From the NCBI RefSeq assembly GCF_963666675.1, contig NZ_OY762929.1, positions 5,738,001 through 5,802,000 of the forward strand: DNA of 64,000 nucleotides. The letters are read 5' to 3'. The position numbers and the translations under genes were made by a program. Positions 7,772 through 16,685 of the stretch are shown here, in pieces. The number at the start of each line of letters is the position of its first letter. Positions within the stretch are counted from its first letter, which is position 1. Source of the DNA: an uncultured Desulfobacter sp. (GTDB lineage Bacteria > Desulfobacterota > Desulfobacteria > Desulfobacterales > Desulfobacteraceae). The notes beneath the pieces were generated by a model. That model did not search any database and had not been told where the DNA came from. It saw only the letters and a list, made by a program, of their open reading frames with translations.

Positions 7772-9358
7772 ATGACAGAACCTAAGGATATGGACGATTT
7801 TTTACAATTTGCTAAGTATGAATTGGGAGAAGAAAATTGGATTCCGCTTTATAAAAATCTAAATAAGGATGATAAATCTGAGGACGGTTCTCTGTTTTCT
7901 TGCCTGATTCCACCTGAGCTAACAGAAAAAGCTATGGAAAGCTATGGATGGAATTTATTGCCAGGAGATGGGGGTCCATCTATTGTTTGGAGCGGAAAGG
8001 ATAACATTTGGTATGAACCGAACTGCTCTGAATACCTACCACTTGTTATCTATAGGGAATTTCATGGAACAAGAGAATCCTACCGTGAAATTTTGCAAGA
8101 ATTAGTTTTATACCTCAAACTTTATCACGATTCAGAAAATAAAAATTATGTTGTAGATGATGAAAATGGATCTGAGATTGAAGTTATAAAATATTCAGAA
8201 AATGAAATTTTAATACGAAAGTCTTTTCTAACGGCCTTCATGTGTGCAAGGCAGTTTAATCTACTTCTATTTTTTGAAAATTCTCGTCACAAAACGACAA
8301 ATGACCGCCTTCCAGATGAACGTGTAAATGAGCCTTTAATTTCTTACCATCGATTCTGGGACAGCTCATATGTCGACGGATTTAGTACCTTTACTAGAGT
8401 GATAGGTAAGAAATTATTATACTGCCTACCAAGAACAGAAGAGCACTACAGCCCATTTAAGATTCAGAATGAATATGAGTCGTTTATCATAGATGGTGAT
8501 GCTCATGACAATATAATCCACTCTTGCAATCCTGAACTGCTATCAGATTCTTTTGGGAAGAATAAGGGGGCTCCACATTACCTGACTCCAGTTTATTTCC
8601 ATAAATCAGTGCTTCAAAAATATTTTGGGTCGGCAACAGAGTATGAGGTTCAAGATAGTGTAATACACAAACATGGTTATTGGATGTTGCGCTTTGATAA
8701 TAATTCTCCAGATCACGTGTGTGTATTCTTGGGCGATCTTGGTCAAGATATACCTCACTTTGAGCAAGTTTACTGGAAAAGTTTCAACCTTGCTCCTGAA
8801 GGACGAAAAATGAGTGATACATACTTTAAAAGGAGTATGATGGGAGCTTTTGCAGATGCAGAAAGCCCGGATTTAGTGTTCAAATCACAGTTTAAACGAT
8901 TTCAGGATAAATGGTTAAAGATTAAGGGGTGGACATTATTTTTACCTCTCGCAGCAGCCGATGTACATTGTTTTAAAACACTTCATTCATTAACTAGGAA
9001 TGAGCAATCTGAATTTGATTCCCAGGTGCTTTCTTTAGTGAAGATCACAATTGATTCTATTAATGTAAAAGAATTAAGAAAGCATGTCACAGTTAAAAGC
9101 GACGGTTCAATAAAACTTCTATCAGACTTCCTCAGTGATGGTGGTGTCCAGTTTGACGCAGCTTCATTCTTAGGAGGATTACAAGGAGTGCGCTCAACTG
9201 GTGTTGCTCATAGACGGGGTTCTAAGTATGAAACAACCATTGAACGACTTGGAATAAGTGATGACGCATTAATTCAAGCATTTAATAATATCCTCGAACA
9301 AATGACGAGTTTGCTTAAAGAAATAGATCAGGTTTTCATGTGTGAGGAAGCTTCTTGA
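7772..9358 (+). CDS. Large hypothetical protein with C-terminal HEPN-like motif
   Basis: The 528-residue product begins MTEPKDMDDFLQFAKYELG and is acidic and soluble. A central region reads SYHRFWDSSYVDGFSTFTRV followed by GKKLLYCLPR and later KSVLQKYFG, seen as a recurrent pattern in uncharacterised defence-type proteins. Near the end, LGGLQGVRSTGVAHRRGSKY contains R474-x5-H480, which fits the R-x4-6-H motif of HEPN ribonucleases at the expected C-terminal place, between two helices. If the HEPN reading is right, the protein could be an RNA-cutting abortive-infection effector. GAAGG is 6 bases before the ATG. No other catalytic motif was found. Confidence 0.55.
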   Translation: MTEPKDMDDFLQFAKYELGEENWIPLYKNLNKDDKSEDGSLFSCLIPPELTEKAMESYGWNLLPGDGGPSIVWSGKDNIWYEPNCSEYLPLVIYREFHGTRESYREILQELVLYLKLYHDSENKNYVVDDENGSEIEVIKYSENEILIRKSFLTAFMCARQFNLLLFFENSRHKTTNDRLPDERVNEPLISYHRFWDSSYVDGFSTFTRVIGKKLLYCLPRTEEHYSPFKIQNEYESFIIDGDAHDNIIHSCNPELLSDSFGKNKGAPHYLTPVYFHKSVLQKYFGSATEYEVQDSVIHKHGYWMLRFDNNSPDHVCVFLGDLGQDIPHFEQVYWKSFNLAPEGRKMSDTYFKRSMMGAFADAESPDLVFKSQFKRFQDKWLKIKGWTLFLPLAAADVHCFKTLHSLTRNEQSEFDSQVLSLVKITIDSINVKELRKHVTVKSDGSIKLLSDFLSDGGVQFDAASFLGGLQGVRSTGVAHRRGSKYETTIERLGISDDALIQAFNNILEQMTSLLKEIDQVFMCEEAS

Positions 9359-9760
9359 GGGAAACTCACACAACAAAGCACTGTTGTAGGATATCTTTTT
9401 AGTTGTGATTCAATTATGCCGAAGAGAAAAGTGTTAAGTGGAGAACGCGAGACTCAAGAATAATTATCCTAATCACAACTATTGAGAGGCGGATTAATTA
9501 AAGGAATTAATAACCCCAGACTATGTCTATTATTCCGGCGTCGGGCCTTCTATCCATAGAAAGTTCGATGTTTTTGGCAATGCTCGCGATTCCCAAAAAT
9601 AAAATTTCATGTATCCTTACGCCGGGCAAGTTTCTGGCAGAGGGTATTTAGTTCCCCAGTAAGAATTCCTTTTTCTTTGGCAGTTTGACTTGCTACCGCT
9701 ACCTCCTTGATACGATTCACAGATCCCAGTTTTTCGGCCATAAGTTCATCTCTGGGTTAC
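9359..9760. other. Intergenic region, small minus-strand frame only
   Basis: The spacer contains ACAACA/TGTTGT and CACAAC/GTTGTG hairpins just after the HEPN-like gene. A minus-strand frame around 9608-9741 encodes roughly 44 residues (MAEKLGSVNRIKEVAVAS ... KLARRKDT), open further upstream. It looks like the C-terminal end of some helical protein, possibly a gene fragment, but I cannot assign it. Nothing else is recognised. Confidence 0.3.
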
Positions 9761-9960
9761 AATATTTACTGATTATAACGGATTTTGGGGACCAAACTTA
9801 ACCATCTGAATTTATTATGAGGCGTTTTATGCCTTGTCCTGGAATTGTGATCAAAATAAGACATGAAATTCATGTTCAAGGGTCAAGAAGCTTGAAAAAT
9901 AGGGAAGCACCAGAAAGCCGAATTAATGGCCTCCCCAAAATCCGTTATAATCAGAATATT
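9761..9960. repeat. MITE-like 200-bp element with 29-bp terminal inverted repeats
   Basis: The left end (9761-9790) contains CTGATTATAACGGATTTTGG and the right end (9932-9960) is its reverse complement, the two arms differing only by two extra bases near the outer edge of the left arm. The interior of about 140 bases has no reading frame of note. Short size, long near-perfect terminal repeats and no gene suit a non-autonomous element. No clear target duplication is visible (flanks GGTTAC and TAGTTA). Confidence 0.6.
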
Positions 9961-10101
9961 TAGTTAACTCGTTATGATATACATTAACTATAGCCATGAA
10001 ATAAATTGTTGTTGTTGTTAAGGGTGCGACAAAAATCCCCCTGTGTCAGGATAGATGTCGCCTCAATTGAAAATTAAATTCGGGGCATTGAGGTTATAAA
10101 A

Positions 10102-10590
10102 ATGGGACATTCTATCCAAATCAAAGAGGCTGTGTTACAAAAGGTACTACTGGGCAACAAACCCCACCATGAGATATCGCAAGAATTCGGAGTTGGCCGA
10201 TCAACAATCGGAAAATGGCTAAGACAATATAAAGAAAGCGGCAACACTGCATTGAAATCAAAAGCGAAACGCCCCAAAGACTGGTCTTCTGAGCAAAGAA
10301 TTTCAGCACTTATAGAAACAGGAACTATGACTTCTGAAGAATGTGTTGCCTGGTGCCGTAAAAAAGGAATTTTTTGCCATCACTTGGAGCAATGGAGAAA
10401 AGATGCCGTTTCCGGTATGTCAAACACTGCAGATAAAAGGCAAAGTGAAAAGGAAAAACAATATAAAAAAGAAATATCCTCTTTAAGACGCGACCTTTCC
10501 CGTAAAGAAAAAGCACTTGCAGAAACAGCGGCCTTGCTGGTTCTTAAAAAAAAAGCCCAGGCGATCTGGGGGGAGCCAGAGGAAGATTGA
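10102..10590 (+). CDS. IS3-family transposase OrfA
   Basis: The first 60 residues form a helix-turn-helix (HHEISQEFGVGRSTIGKWLRQY) that binds the inverted repeats. The C-terminal part SSLRRDLSRKEKALAETAALLVLKKK is the leucine-rich coiled coil typical of OrfA, ending QAIWGEPEED. The frame ends in TTGA, where OrfB begins. A run of nine A just upstream (CTTAAAAAAAAAG, about 10546) is a plausible slippage site for making an OrfAB fusion, as IS3 elements do. Confidence 0.92.
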   Translation: MGHSIQIKEAVLQKVLLGNKPHHEISQEFGVGRSTIGKWLRQYKESGNTALKSKAKRPKDWSSEQRISALIETGTMTSEECVAWCRKKGIFCHHLEQWRKDAVSGMSNTADKRQSEKEKQYKKEISSLRRDLSRKEKALAETAALLVLKKKAQAIWGEPEED

Positions 10591-11642
10591 TAACCTCTGA
10601 GGATAAACGGTCCGTGTTAACCTTGATATCTGAGGCCTGCCAAGCCGGCGCCGGTAAAAGTAAGGCGGCACAATTATTGGGATTAACAGTGCGAACGATT
10701 CAGCGCTGGAAAAAGCAGGGGACAACAGATCACCGTAAGGGTTCTCGTGCCGTTCCTGCCAATAAGTTGTCGGTTGAAGAGCAAGATAACATTGTCAATG
10801 TACTGAAATCTCAGGAATATGCAGATTTCAGCCCCAATCAAATCGTTCCAAAGCTTGCTGATCAGGGTATCTATATGGGATCTGAGTCTACAATGTATAG
10901 AATTTTGAGAACGCTGAAGATGAACGAGCACCGTCAGGCAAGCAATCCAGTGCATAGACATAGCCCGGAAACATTCACGGCATGTGGTCCTAATCAGATA
11001 TGGTCCTGGGATATTACATATTTGCCTTCATCAGTGAAAGGTCAATTCTATTACCTTTATATGGTGATGGATCTATACAGCCGGAAAGCTGTCGCCTGCC
11101 AGGTTTATGAATCGGAGTCCGGAGAATTTGCCTCAGATTTGATAGCAGACGCCTGCATTCGTGAAAAGATATCAAAAAAACAGATTATTTTGCATTCTGA
11201 TAACGGATCTCCAATGAAATCAGCAACTATGTTGGCCAAGCTGCAAGACTTAGGGGTCATGCCGTCCTTTAGCCGGCCCAGTGTCAGCAATGATAACCCT
11301 TTTTCAGAGTCATTGTTCAGAACAATGAAATACAGGCCGAATTATCCGGAAAAGCCATTTGAAAATGTAATTAAAGCAAGAGATTGGGCGGATAATTTTG
11401 TCACTTGGTATAATACTGTGCATTTCCATAGCAGTCTCAATTTTGTTACTCCTGATGACAGACACCGCGGAAAAGATGTTCAAATCCTTGAGGATCGACA
11501 TAAAGTGTATATGGAAGCCCGGTTGAAGAATCCTGAAAGGTGGTCCAAGGGAACAAGAGCCTGGAAGCCAATTACAGAAGTAAGTTTGAAAAAATTCAAG
11601 CGGTTAAAGCCTGAAACCGCTGCTGGAAAAAGGCTTGCTTGA
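10587..11642 (+). CDS. IS3-family transposase OrfB (DDE integrase)
   Basis: The 351-residue product has an N-terminal helix-turn-helix (KAAQLLGLTVRTIQRWKKQ), an HTH_21-type linker, and an rve/DDE core. Catalytic residues are visible in WSWDITYLP, LHSDNGSPM and NPFSESLFRTMKY (D, D, E, with the expected spacing of about 35 between the last two). The C-terminus WYNTVHFHSSLNFVTPDDRH is the family's usual ending. The TTG start overlaps the OrfA stop, so expression needs re-initiation or frameshifting. Intact and probably active. Confidence 0.93.
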   Translation: MITSEDKRSVLTLISEACQAGAGKSKAAQLLGLTVRTIQRWKKQGTTDHRKGSRAVPANKLSVEEQDNIVNVLKSQEYADFSPNQIVPKLADQGIYMGSESTMYRILRTLKMNEHRQASNPVHRHSPETFTACGPNQIWSWDITYLPSSVKGQFYYLYMVMDLYSRKAVACQVYESESGEFASDLIADACIREKISKKQIILHSDNGSPMKSATMLAKLQDLGVMPSFSRPSVSNDNPFSESLFRTMKYRPNYPEKPFENVIKARDWADNFVTWYNTVHFHSSLNFVTPDDRHRGKDVQILEDRHKVYMEARLKNPERWSKGTRAWKPITEVSLKKFKRLKPETAAGKRLA

Positions 11643-11892
11643 TCGTTGGAATTTAGCACGGCATTAGCACAACTCCCTCATGGCTGAGAATGGGCCCCCA
11701 ATTACCCGTCGGAGGTCATGAGGGGGTTGTGCGGCAAAATTAGAAAATATTATAGAAAAGGCGACAACTTGCTTGACACGCGCCGAAATGCAAATTGAAC
11801 GATTTTTGAATATCTGTTTTAGCAATCCGTCATAGAGAATTTTGAGGATGGGAAAAAAGGGCTACTGACGCAGTCGCTCTCGCTCCTTTGTC

Positions 11893-11967
11893 TCCTCGCA
11901 GAACCCGGTCGATTTTTTTTGGGGAAAAAGCCCCCCAAAAAGAAATCGACCGGGTTCTGACGAGGTT
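11893..11967. repeat. Long near-perfect inverted repeat
   Basis: CCTCG then CAGAACCCGGTCGATTT on the left pairs with AAATCGACCGGGTTCTG then CGAGG on the right, one extra base interrupting the outer stem. The centre, TTTTTGGGG...CCCCCCAAAAA, pairs as well. The total is a stem of about 30 pairs with a small loop. It could act as a transcription barrier or be a repetitive palindromic element. Confidence 0.75.
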
Positions 11968-12139
11968 TAAAACTGTAAACATTTCGCCTGATTCAATAAC
12001 AAATAGTTACATTTTTATTTACATTTACAACATAAATATAAAATAACATATTGAAAATAAAGACTATTAAATAGAGTCTTAAAATAACTGGTATTTATAA
12101 CCCTTTTGATTGATACCTAATAGATATCTGTAAACTTTT

Positions 12140-12181
12140 ATAGCAAGAGCCTTTTTTAATAGGCTTCTTGCTATTTTTTTT
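12140..12181 (+). terminator. Intrinsic terminator, no gene upstream
   Basis: ATAGCAAGAGCC pairs with GGCTTCTTGCTAT around a TTTTTTAATA loop and is followed by a run of eight T. This is a textbook terminator for plus-strand transcripts. There is no protein gene directly upstream, so it may end a short RNA starting near 12000-12050, where AT-rich promoter-like sequence lies. Confidence 0.7.
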
Positions 12182-12517
12182 GTGTAAAATTTTTTTGACT
12201 AAAAATTTGATGTATGCCACCTTTAATAAATTGTAAAAATTAGAGGCTTGCATGGCTAAAATAGTGACTAAATATTTCATTATGAGTAGCGGTGAACGCC
12301 ATAAGCTACTCGCTGATTCAAATACAGGTATCCCTTTATATTTCCCAACTTGATATATAACATCTCAAATAGAGCAGGATGAAAACCAGTGTCATTCACC
12401 GACCTCACCCTGCTCAATTGATGTTATTTTAAAATTAACTTTTTATAAACAACCTTCTTTACGCTATCCTCAACAAAGTGGTGAAGCATGAAGCGATATC
12501 ATTTCTTTAAAAAAAAT

Positions 12518-14382
12518 GGGCTTGATCATAAGATCGGCCATTATACCTAACTTGCCATTTTAATTTTATTTCTTCTTGGTCTTGCAGGCAGAAGCATTTT
12601 TTTAACGAGCCATTCAAACATGTTGATTGGCTTGTTTTCAAAAAATCTTTCTGCCGCCGTTCTTCCATCAGGCCGTTTTAAGTGAAAGTTATGAATCACC
12701 GTCAACCCCTTCATTTTTCGGTCACTCAACCGGTGCATACCATGATGATGCAGGGACAGTTGCGCATTACGGCCTTCTACACATGAACTTGACCTTTGAA
12801 AAAATCCTGCGCACTCCTTTGCCGCTCTTACCATGCGGTTGATTTCATCATCAGCGGATTCGGAAAGCTGCCCGTTTCTGTCCTGCAACACCGAGAGTAA
12901 TTCTTGAGATTTTTGCCGAATCTTCTTTTTTTGTTCCGGATCTTTTTCTTTACGAGCGGTCTTTTGAAGATAAAATCCTGGGATCAGGCGGCTATGCATC
13001 AGGTTTAGCTTGTCATCAGACAAATCCATATCGTTGACACACGACTCAATCATGCAAAAATAGAATACGAGGGTTGCCATCATTTTTTCGGTTACACGCC
13101 AGGCTTTCTCGATTTTATCCTTGCATCTATCCGGCAGGAGATTCGTTGCTTCCCGGATTTGATCAAAGCTTTCTTTTAGTTGAATGCCAACAGTATCTGA
13201 GTCCTGCTTGTTTCCTGTGAGAGGATCATAGGGATGATAGACTTTGCTGATTTGTTTTCTTGCTGTTGTGACGATTTCCTGGTTTTCTCTTGCCTTGTCC
13301 AGAGCCTCTTTTGCTTTTTGTTCTTTTTCCATGCAGCCAAGGATTTTCTTATCAAAATCAAACGGTCTACCAACAGGTCGTTTTTCAAGATTTTTATAGT
13401 TGTCCTTGTTTTTCTGAGCATCAAGGACTTTCTTCTTACTGTTTTCATGTTCTTTTTCAGCTTTCCGTATTTTTGCAGAGAGTGGAGCTCCAGTTCCCCG
13501 ACTGATTTCGTACATTACATGAAACAAATCCGGAGAATGATGACCGTTCAAGCCTTTCGTCACATGATGGATCAATCCTTTCCCCTCATCACTCGTACTT
13601 TGAATAACCTTGACGGGAAGGTCACCAAGCGCCCCACTCACAGATTGGTTCCACGTAACTCCGGAACGGTCCTTGGCATATTTTTCAAGAATAATATAGT
13701 TGGAATTCGGCTCGATAGCCACAAGGCAGACTTGAGGATGAAAGGTTTCATCTTCACATAGGCTGATCCGTTTTTCGGGCATAAGCAGTGAAAGGCGTGC
13801 TTGTTCCATATCACCGAACTGGCCTATTTGGGTGTCCATTTGATTTGAAATTTTTTGATGGGTGCCGTAGGATGCGGCCACAAAACTTGATAACCGGGTT
13901 AATTTAAGAAAATTGCAAATATTGCGGATGCTGGCGCATCCCACCTTGGTGAATTCGAAATGGAGGGCCTGAATTAAGGTATGTAAAAATTTTACACCTG
14001 CCGGACTTTCGAAAAAAGCGACTATCGCCGGTTCCTCATCTATTTTATCCATCCGGTTGAGCCAGTTTTGTAAAGTTGTTCGGGGAACGCCGACATCTCT
14101 GGCAAACTCACGCTGACTGAGTTTTTCTTTACAGTTTTTAAAATCTATAATTTTCATAGATACTTCATCTCTGGGCCATTTTGTCTTGATATTTGCATTA
14201 TGAGAAGATTCAGCGTATGTAGATGTCATGCCCGGGCTTTCTTGATCCTTTCTGTGAATAGTTTTTTGTTTGGCGCATTATCTATTCACAGACCGGGCTA
14301 ATTTTATCTACATTTTTTTCTTCTAAATTCCTTTTTTAAGATTTTTAGGGCACACTTCTTGGCCGATGTTATGATCAAGCCC
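12518..14382 (-). mobile_element. 1865-bp insertion sequence, copy 1, with 8-bp target duplication
   Basis: The ends read GGGCTTGATCATAAGATCGG (left) and, on the other strand, GGGCTTGATCATAACATCGG (right), so the inverted repeats differ at one base. The 8-bp sequence AAAAAAAT flanks both sides (12510-12517 and 14383-14390), the mark of a simple insertion. A second copy of equal length, apparently identical, lies inverted at 24649-26513. One transposase gene fills the element. Confidence 0.92.
12547..14229 (-). CDS. DDE-type transposase (DUF6399-like), copy 1
   Basis: The 560-residue protein has an N-terminal helix-turn-helix (CKEKLSQREFARDVGVPRTTLQNWL). A catalytic-looking core contains SLCEDETFHPQVCLVAIEP and SPDLFHVMYEISRG, interrupted by a long charged coiled-coil insertion (about residues 255-325). 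The C-terminal SSCVEGRNAQLSLHHHGMHR is followed by LTVIHNFHLKRPDGRTAAER. The last block recalls the DUF6399 transposase family; E in VEGRN is the likely third acidic residue. The start lies 153 bases inside the right end of the element. It appears intact and its sequence equals that of the copy at 24802-26484. Confidence 0.85.
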   Translation of the reverse strand: MTSTYAESSHNANIKTKWPRDEVSMKIIDFKNCKEKLSQREFARDVGVPRTTLQNWLNRMDKIDEEPAIVAFFESPAGVKFLHTLIQALHFEFTKVGCASIRNICNFLKLTRLSSFVAASYGTHQKISNQMDTQIGQFGDMEQARLSLLMPEKRISLCEDETFHPQVCLVAIEPNSNYIILEKYAKDRSGVTWNQSVSGALGDLPVKVIQSTSDEGKGLIHHVTKGLNGHHSPDLFHVMYEISRGTGAPLSAKIRKAEKEHENSKKKVLDAQKNKDNYKNLEKRPVGRPFDFDKKILGCMEKEQKAKEALDKARENQEIVTTARKQISKVYHPYDPLTGNKQDSDTVGIQLKESFDQIREATNLLPDRCKDKIEKAWRVTEKMMATLVFYFCMIESCVNDMDLSDDKLNLMHSRLIPGFYLQKTARKEKDPEQKKKIRQKSQELLSVLQDRNGQLSESADDEINRMVRAAKECAGFFQRSSSCVEGRNAQLSLHHHGMHRLSDRKMKGLTVIHNFHLKRPDGRTAAERFFENKPINMFEWLVKKMLLPARPRRNKIKMAS

Positions 14383-14422
14383 AAAAAAATCGTTTTTCTC
14401 GCGTAAGACTCTTTTATGAAAT

Positions 14423-15238
14423 TTAAGCACTTCGTCTTCTCATGCAGGCACAACCCAATAACCCACAAAACATTAACAACAATGATGAAGGTACCGGTAC
14501 GGCTGTAGGCATCATCTTTAAACCAACCACATCACTGATGTAATCAACGGCACCATCATAAAAACCGTTTCCATCAAGATACCAAAGGTCGTTAACTAAG
14601 TTTAACGTGTAATACATGAGGCCATTATTGGCCAGACTACCATCATCTGAGTCCGTGACATAGATTCCTGTATAAAGGCCGGCTTCATCATATGAAAAGC
14701 CCCAGGCAGTGATGGAGTGCGCGCTAGATATTCCCAGAGAAACACCGTAGCCTTCCTCCATCCACGTATCAATCAATGACAATGCATTACTGAAACCGTC
14801 CTCGCCTTGGGTTTCCACCCTCATATAATCATTAACGTTTAAGTCAGGATAAAAAGCACCGGCATTTTCGACTTCTAACTGGGCCCAACCCTCTGCCTTC
14901 TGGGGACGATAGGTTCCGGAAAACCACCATTCATAAGCATAATTTTCAAGGCTGCCCGCGTCACTGAACGCATTGTTAAAATAAGAGAAAAGCTCAGCCG
15001 CAGAGTTGCCGGCCACAGCACCCCAGCCGGTATAATTGAGGATATTTGATGAGGCGGCGGCCCAACAGAGCACCGTGTCGTCGGTCCATTCTTTATCCAC
15101 ATCCGTCCAAGTTCCGCCCCAGTCATCATAAATGTAATAATCGTCCGCAAATGCATTGGCCGAGCTCAGCAGCACCAGGGCAACCCCAACCATTAAAATT
15201 TTTTTGTAACACTCTAACAACGAATCAAACCTTTTCAT
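14423..15238 (-). CDS. Secreted IdeS/Mac-like cysteine peptidase with PEP-CTERM-type anchor
   Basis: From the ATG at 15238 (AAAGGAGA 8 bases upstream) the protein has a signal peptide (KKILMVGVALVLLSSANAFA). The mature part carries DDTVLCWAAASSNIL with the likely catalytic Cys58, then SSAHSITAWGF with His174 and IYVTDSDDG with an Asp near 196. This C-H-D arrangement is that of IdeS/Mac-type immunoglobulin-degrading enzymes and their environmental relatives. The C-terminus is a sorting signal: VPVPSS, a hydrophobic helix (LLLMFCGLLGCAC) and MRRRS, a variant of PEP-CTERM. It would be exported, cut by an exosortase and linked to the cell surface or matrix. It is the last intact gene of the exopolysaccharide cluster. 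Confidence 0.78.
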   Translation of the reverse strand: MKRFDSLLECYKKILMVGVALVLLSSANAFADDYYIYDDWGGTWTDVDKEWTDDTVLCWAAASSNILNYTGWGAVAGNSAAELFSYFNNAFSDAGSLENYAYEWWFSGTYRPQKAEGWAQLEVENAGAFYPDLNVNDYMRVETQGEDGFSNALSLIDTWMEEGYGVSLGISSAHSITAWGFSYDEAGLYTGIYVTDSDDGSLANNGLMYYTLNLVNDLWYLDGNGFYDGAVDYISDVVGLKMMPTAVPVPSSLLLMFCGLLGCACMRRRSA

Positions 15239-15503
15239 AAAACTAAATCTCCTTTTCAATTAATTAATGGACATCAAAAGGCTTAGAAAAGACAGCACTC
15301 TTTGAAAACAAAGGCACCTTTCCTAAGCATTGTTTTTATAGTTTGAACACATTTCAATCTTTTTTTCTGAGGTATAGACAGTCATAGCCCCTCGCTAGTT
15401 AATCAGGGTTATTGATCGGTCAACGCATAAGGCGGGACGCCGCTTAAAACTTGCTACCCCACTCATTGCCGGTGCAACCGCCACTTTGTCGGATCATTTT
15501 AAC

Positions 15504-15806
15504 TTAACAATACCTTCCTGTTCCGTCAGCGCCCCGGCTCCCATCCGTGACATTTTCCGAACCGACATCTCCCAAAGTGATTCCCAGGGTATACGCGTCA
15601 AATTGTAAGATGCCGGCATCATAGGTGACGTCCAAGGTAAAAGTCGCCAGGTCCGTGCTGTCCAAACCGGAAACAACGATATCCACGTCGGTTTCGGTTC
15701 CGGGATTGAACGAGAAGAACTCAGCCCTACCGGACTACAGCAACCAAAAACAACCCAAATGGCCCACAGCGCATGTGGTACTTTTTTTAAACTTTCTTTT
15801 CAACAT
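15504..15806 (-). pseudogene. PEP-CTERM-type protein remnant with cohesin-like domain
   Basis: An ATG at 15806 with an AGGAG box opens a signal-peptide-like start (MLKRKFKKSTTCAVGHLG) that hits a stop within 25 codons. A second frame continues AEFFSFNPGTETDVDIVVSG, LATFTLDVTYDAGILQFDAY and TLGITLGDVGS, the strand pattern of cohesin-like domains in surface proteins. It stops early at 15504, without a sorting signal. One frameshift plus loss of the 3' part makes this a remnant. Confidence 0.65.
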
Positions 15807-15929
15807 ACGTTCTCTTATGCTCCTTTCTTTTAAGTTTGAGTTATTGCAATCCTCCCTGGGGCGCCAAGGATCACATTTATATTGTCACCTTCTTTAGCTC
15901 TTAAAAGGTGTTTTGTTGGTAGACCCGGA

Positions 15930-16685
15930 TCAACCTTTTTTATTTAATACAAAACCCAAAAATTTATCCTGCGGCAACAGGGAGACGGCTTTTTCAATGT
16001 CCGCCTTAGGCGTTACCCGGGCTTCAACCACCATGATGATGCCGTCCATCATGGGGGCTATGGAAATGGCCTCGGAACGTTCGAGAACCGGCGGGGTATC
16101 AAAAAACACATACCTGTCGGAATACCGCTGCCCCATCTCTGCCACAAGCGCCTCCATGGCCTCTGAAGAGAGAATTTCTGTGGAATTCACGACCGTTTTA
16201 TCTCCGGAGATCAGGGTCAATTTTTCTATCCCCGGCCAGATAATCAAATCATTTAACGGAACGCCGTGAAGAAAGTAATCAATCAGGCTGAGGTCATTTT
16301 CAATTCCCAGGTATTTATGGAGGTCCTGCCCCTTAAAATCGCAGTCTACGAGAAGCACGGTCTGCTTGAACTCCCGGGCAAAGACAAAGCCCATGTTGAT
16401 GCTGGTGATGGTTTTGCCCTCGTATTTATTCGGGCTTGTGATCATGAGCGTCTTTAGTTTTTTCTTTTTGGCCTGCTGCTGAATCCGGGTTCTTAATATT
16501 TTATAATATTCAACTTCAGGTGCCTCGGGGTTGATGCAGATCCCCCGGTTTTGCAGAACAACATCCGGATCAATACGATATTCCTGAGATGTCTTGTATA
16601 CCGGTGCGTTGAAAAACAAAGGGGCTCCCCTATGCTGGGGATATTCTTTTTCTATTACTGCGTCCTGGATCATTTTTTTCCTCAC
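15930..16685 (-). CDS. Exopolysaccharide-associated tyrosine autokinase (BY-kinase, CpsD/CapB type)
   Basis: The 251-residue cytoplasmic protein has a Walker A-type loop TSPNKYEGKTITSINMG, a Walker A' strand VLLVDCDFKGQDLHKYLG, and a Walker B strand YVFFDTPPVLERSEAI. These are the ATP-binding features of bacterial tyrosine kinases that regulate polymer assembly. The C-terminus ends DKFLGFVLNKKG with no tyrosine cluster, as in the kinases linked to exosortase/PEP-CTERM loci. It lies 9 bases after the chain-length determinant gene, its usual membrane activator, which is disrupted here; the kinase may therefore lack its partner. Confidence 0.85.
   Translation of the reverse strand: MRKKMIQDAVIEKEYPQHRGAPLFFNAPVYKTSQEYRIDPDVVLQNRGICINPEAPEVEYYKILRTRIQQQAKKKKLKTLMITSPNKYEGKTITSINMGFVFAREFKQTVLLVDCDFKGQDLHKYLGIENDLSLIDYFLHGVPLNDLIIWPGIEKLTLISGDKTVVNSTEILSSEAMEALVAEMGQRYSDRYVFFDTPPVLERSEAISIAPMMDGIIMVVEARVTPKADIEKAVSLLPQDKFLGFVLNKKG

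Larger units (their letters stand above)
10042..11780 (+). mobile_element. IS3-family insertion sequence, complete
   Basis: Two overlapping frames (OrfA and OrfB) are bounded by imperfect inverted repeats: left TGTGTCAGGATAGATGTCGC from 10042, right ending near 11780, whose reverse complement is CGTGTCAAGCAAGTTGTCGC. About 15 of 20 positions agree, and both ends carry GTGTCA and TGTCGC. The length of about 1.74 kb is slightly long for IS3 because of a 120-bp 3' tail. A palindrome, CCCTCATG...CATGAGGG, lies in that tail near 11674-11728. No direct target repeat could be fixed with confidence. Confidence 0.8.
11781..12517. other. Gene-free region with several strong palindromes
   Basis: No protein gene is supported. 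The region is very AT-rich from 11970 onward and holds four fold-back structures: a long palindrome at 11893-11967; AAGACT/AGTCTT near 12060; a terminator at 12140-12181; and hairpins GAGTAGC/GCTACTC (about 12283-12310) and AGCAGG/CCTGCT with outer AACATC/GATGTT (about 12359-12425). It could carry a small RNA or be the remains of mobile-element ends. Confidence 0.45.

Noticed and set aside
12095..12280. Minus-strand frame of 61 codons in the gene-free region
   Set aside because: It runs across a strong terminator hairpin and is a by-product of AT-rich sequence.
13234..13761. Plus-strand frame of 175 codons opposite the transposase
   Set aside because: Phe/Ser/Cys-rich shadow of the lysine/glutamate-rich coiled coil of the transposase on the other strand.
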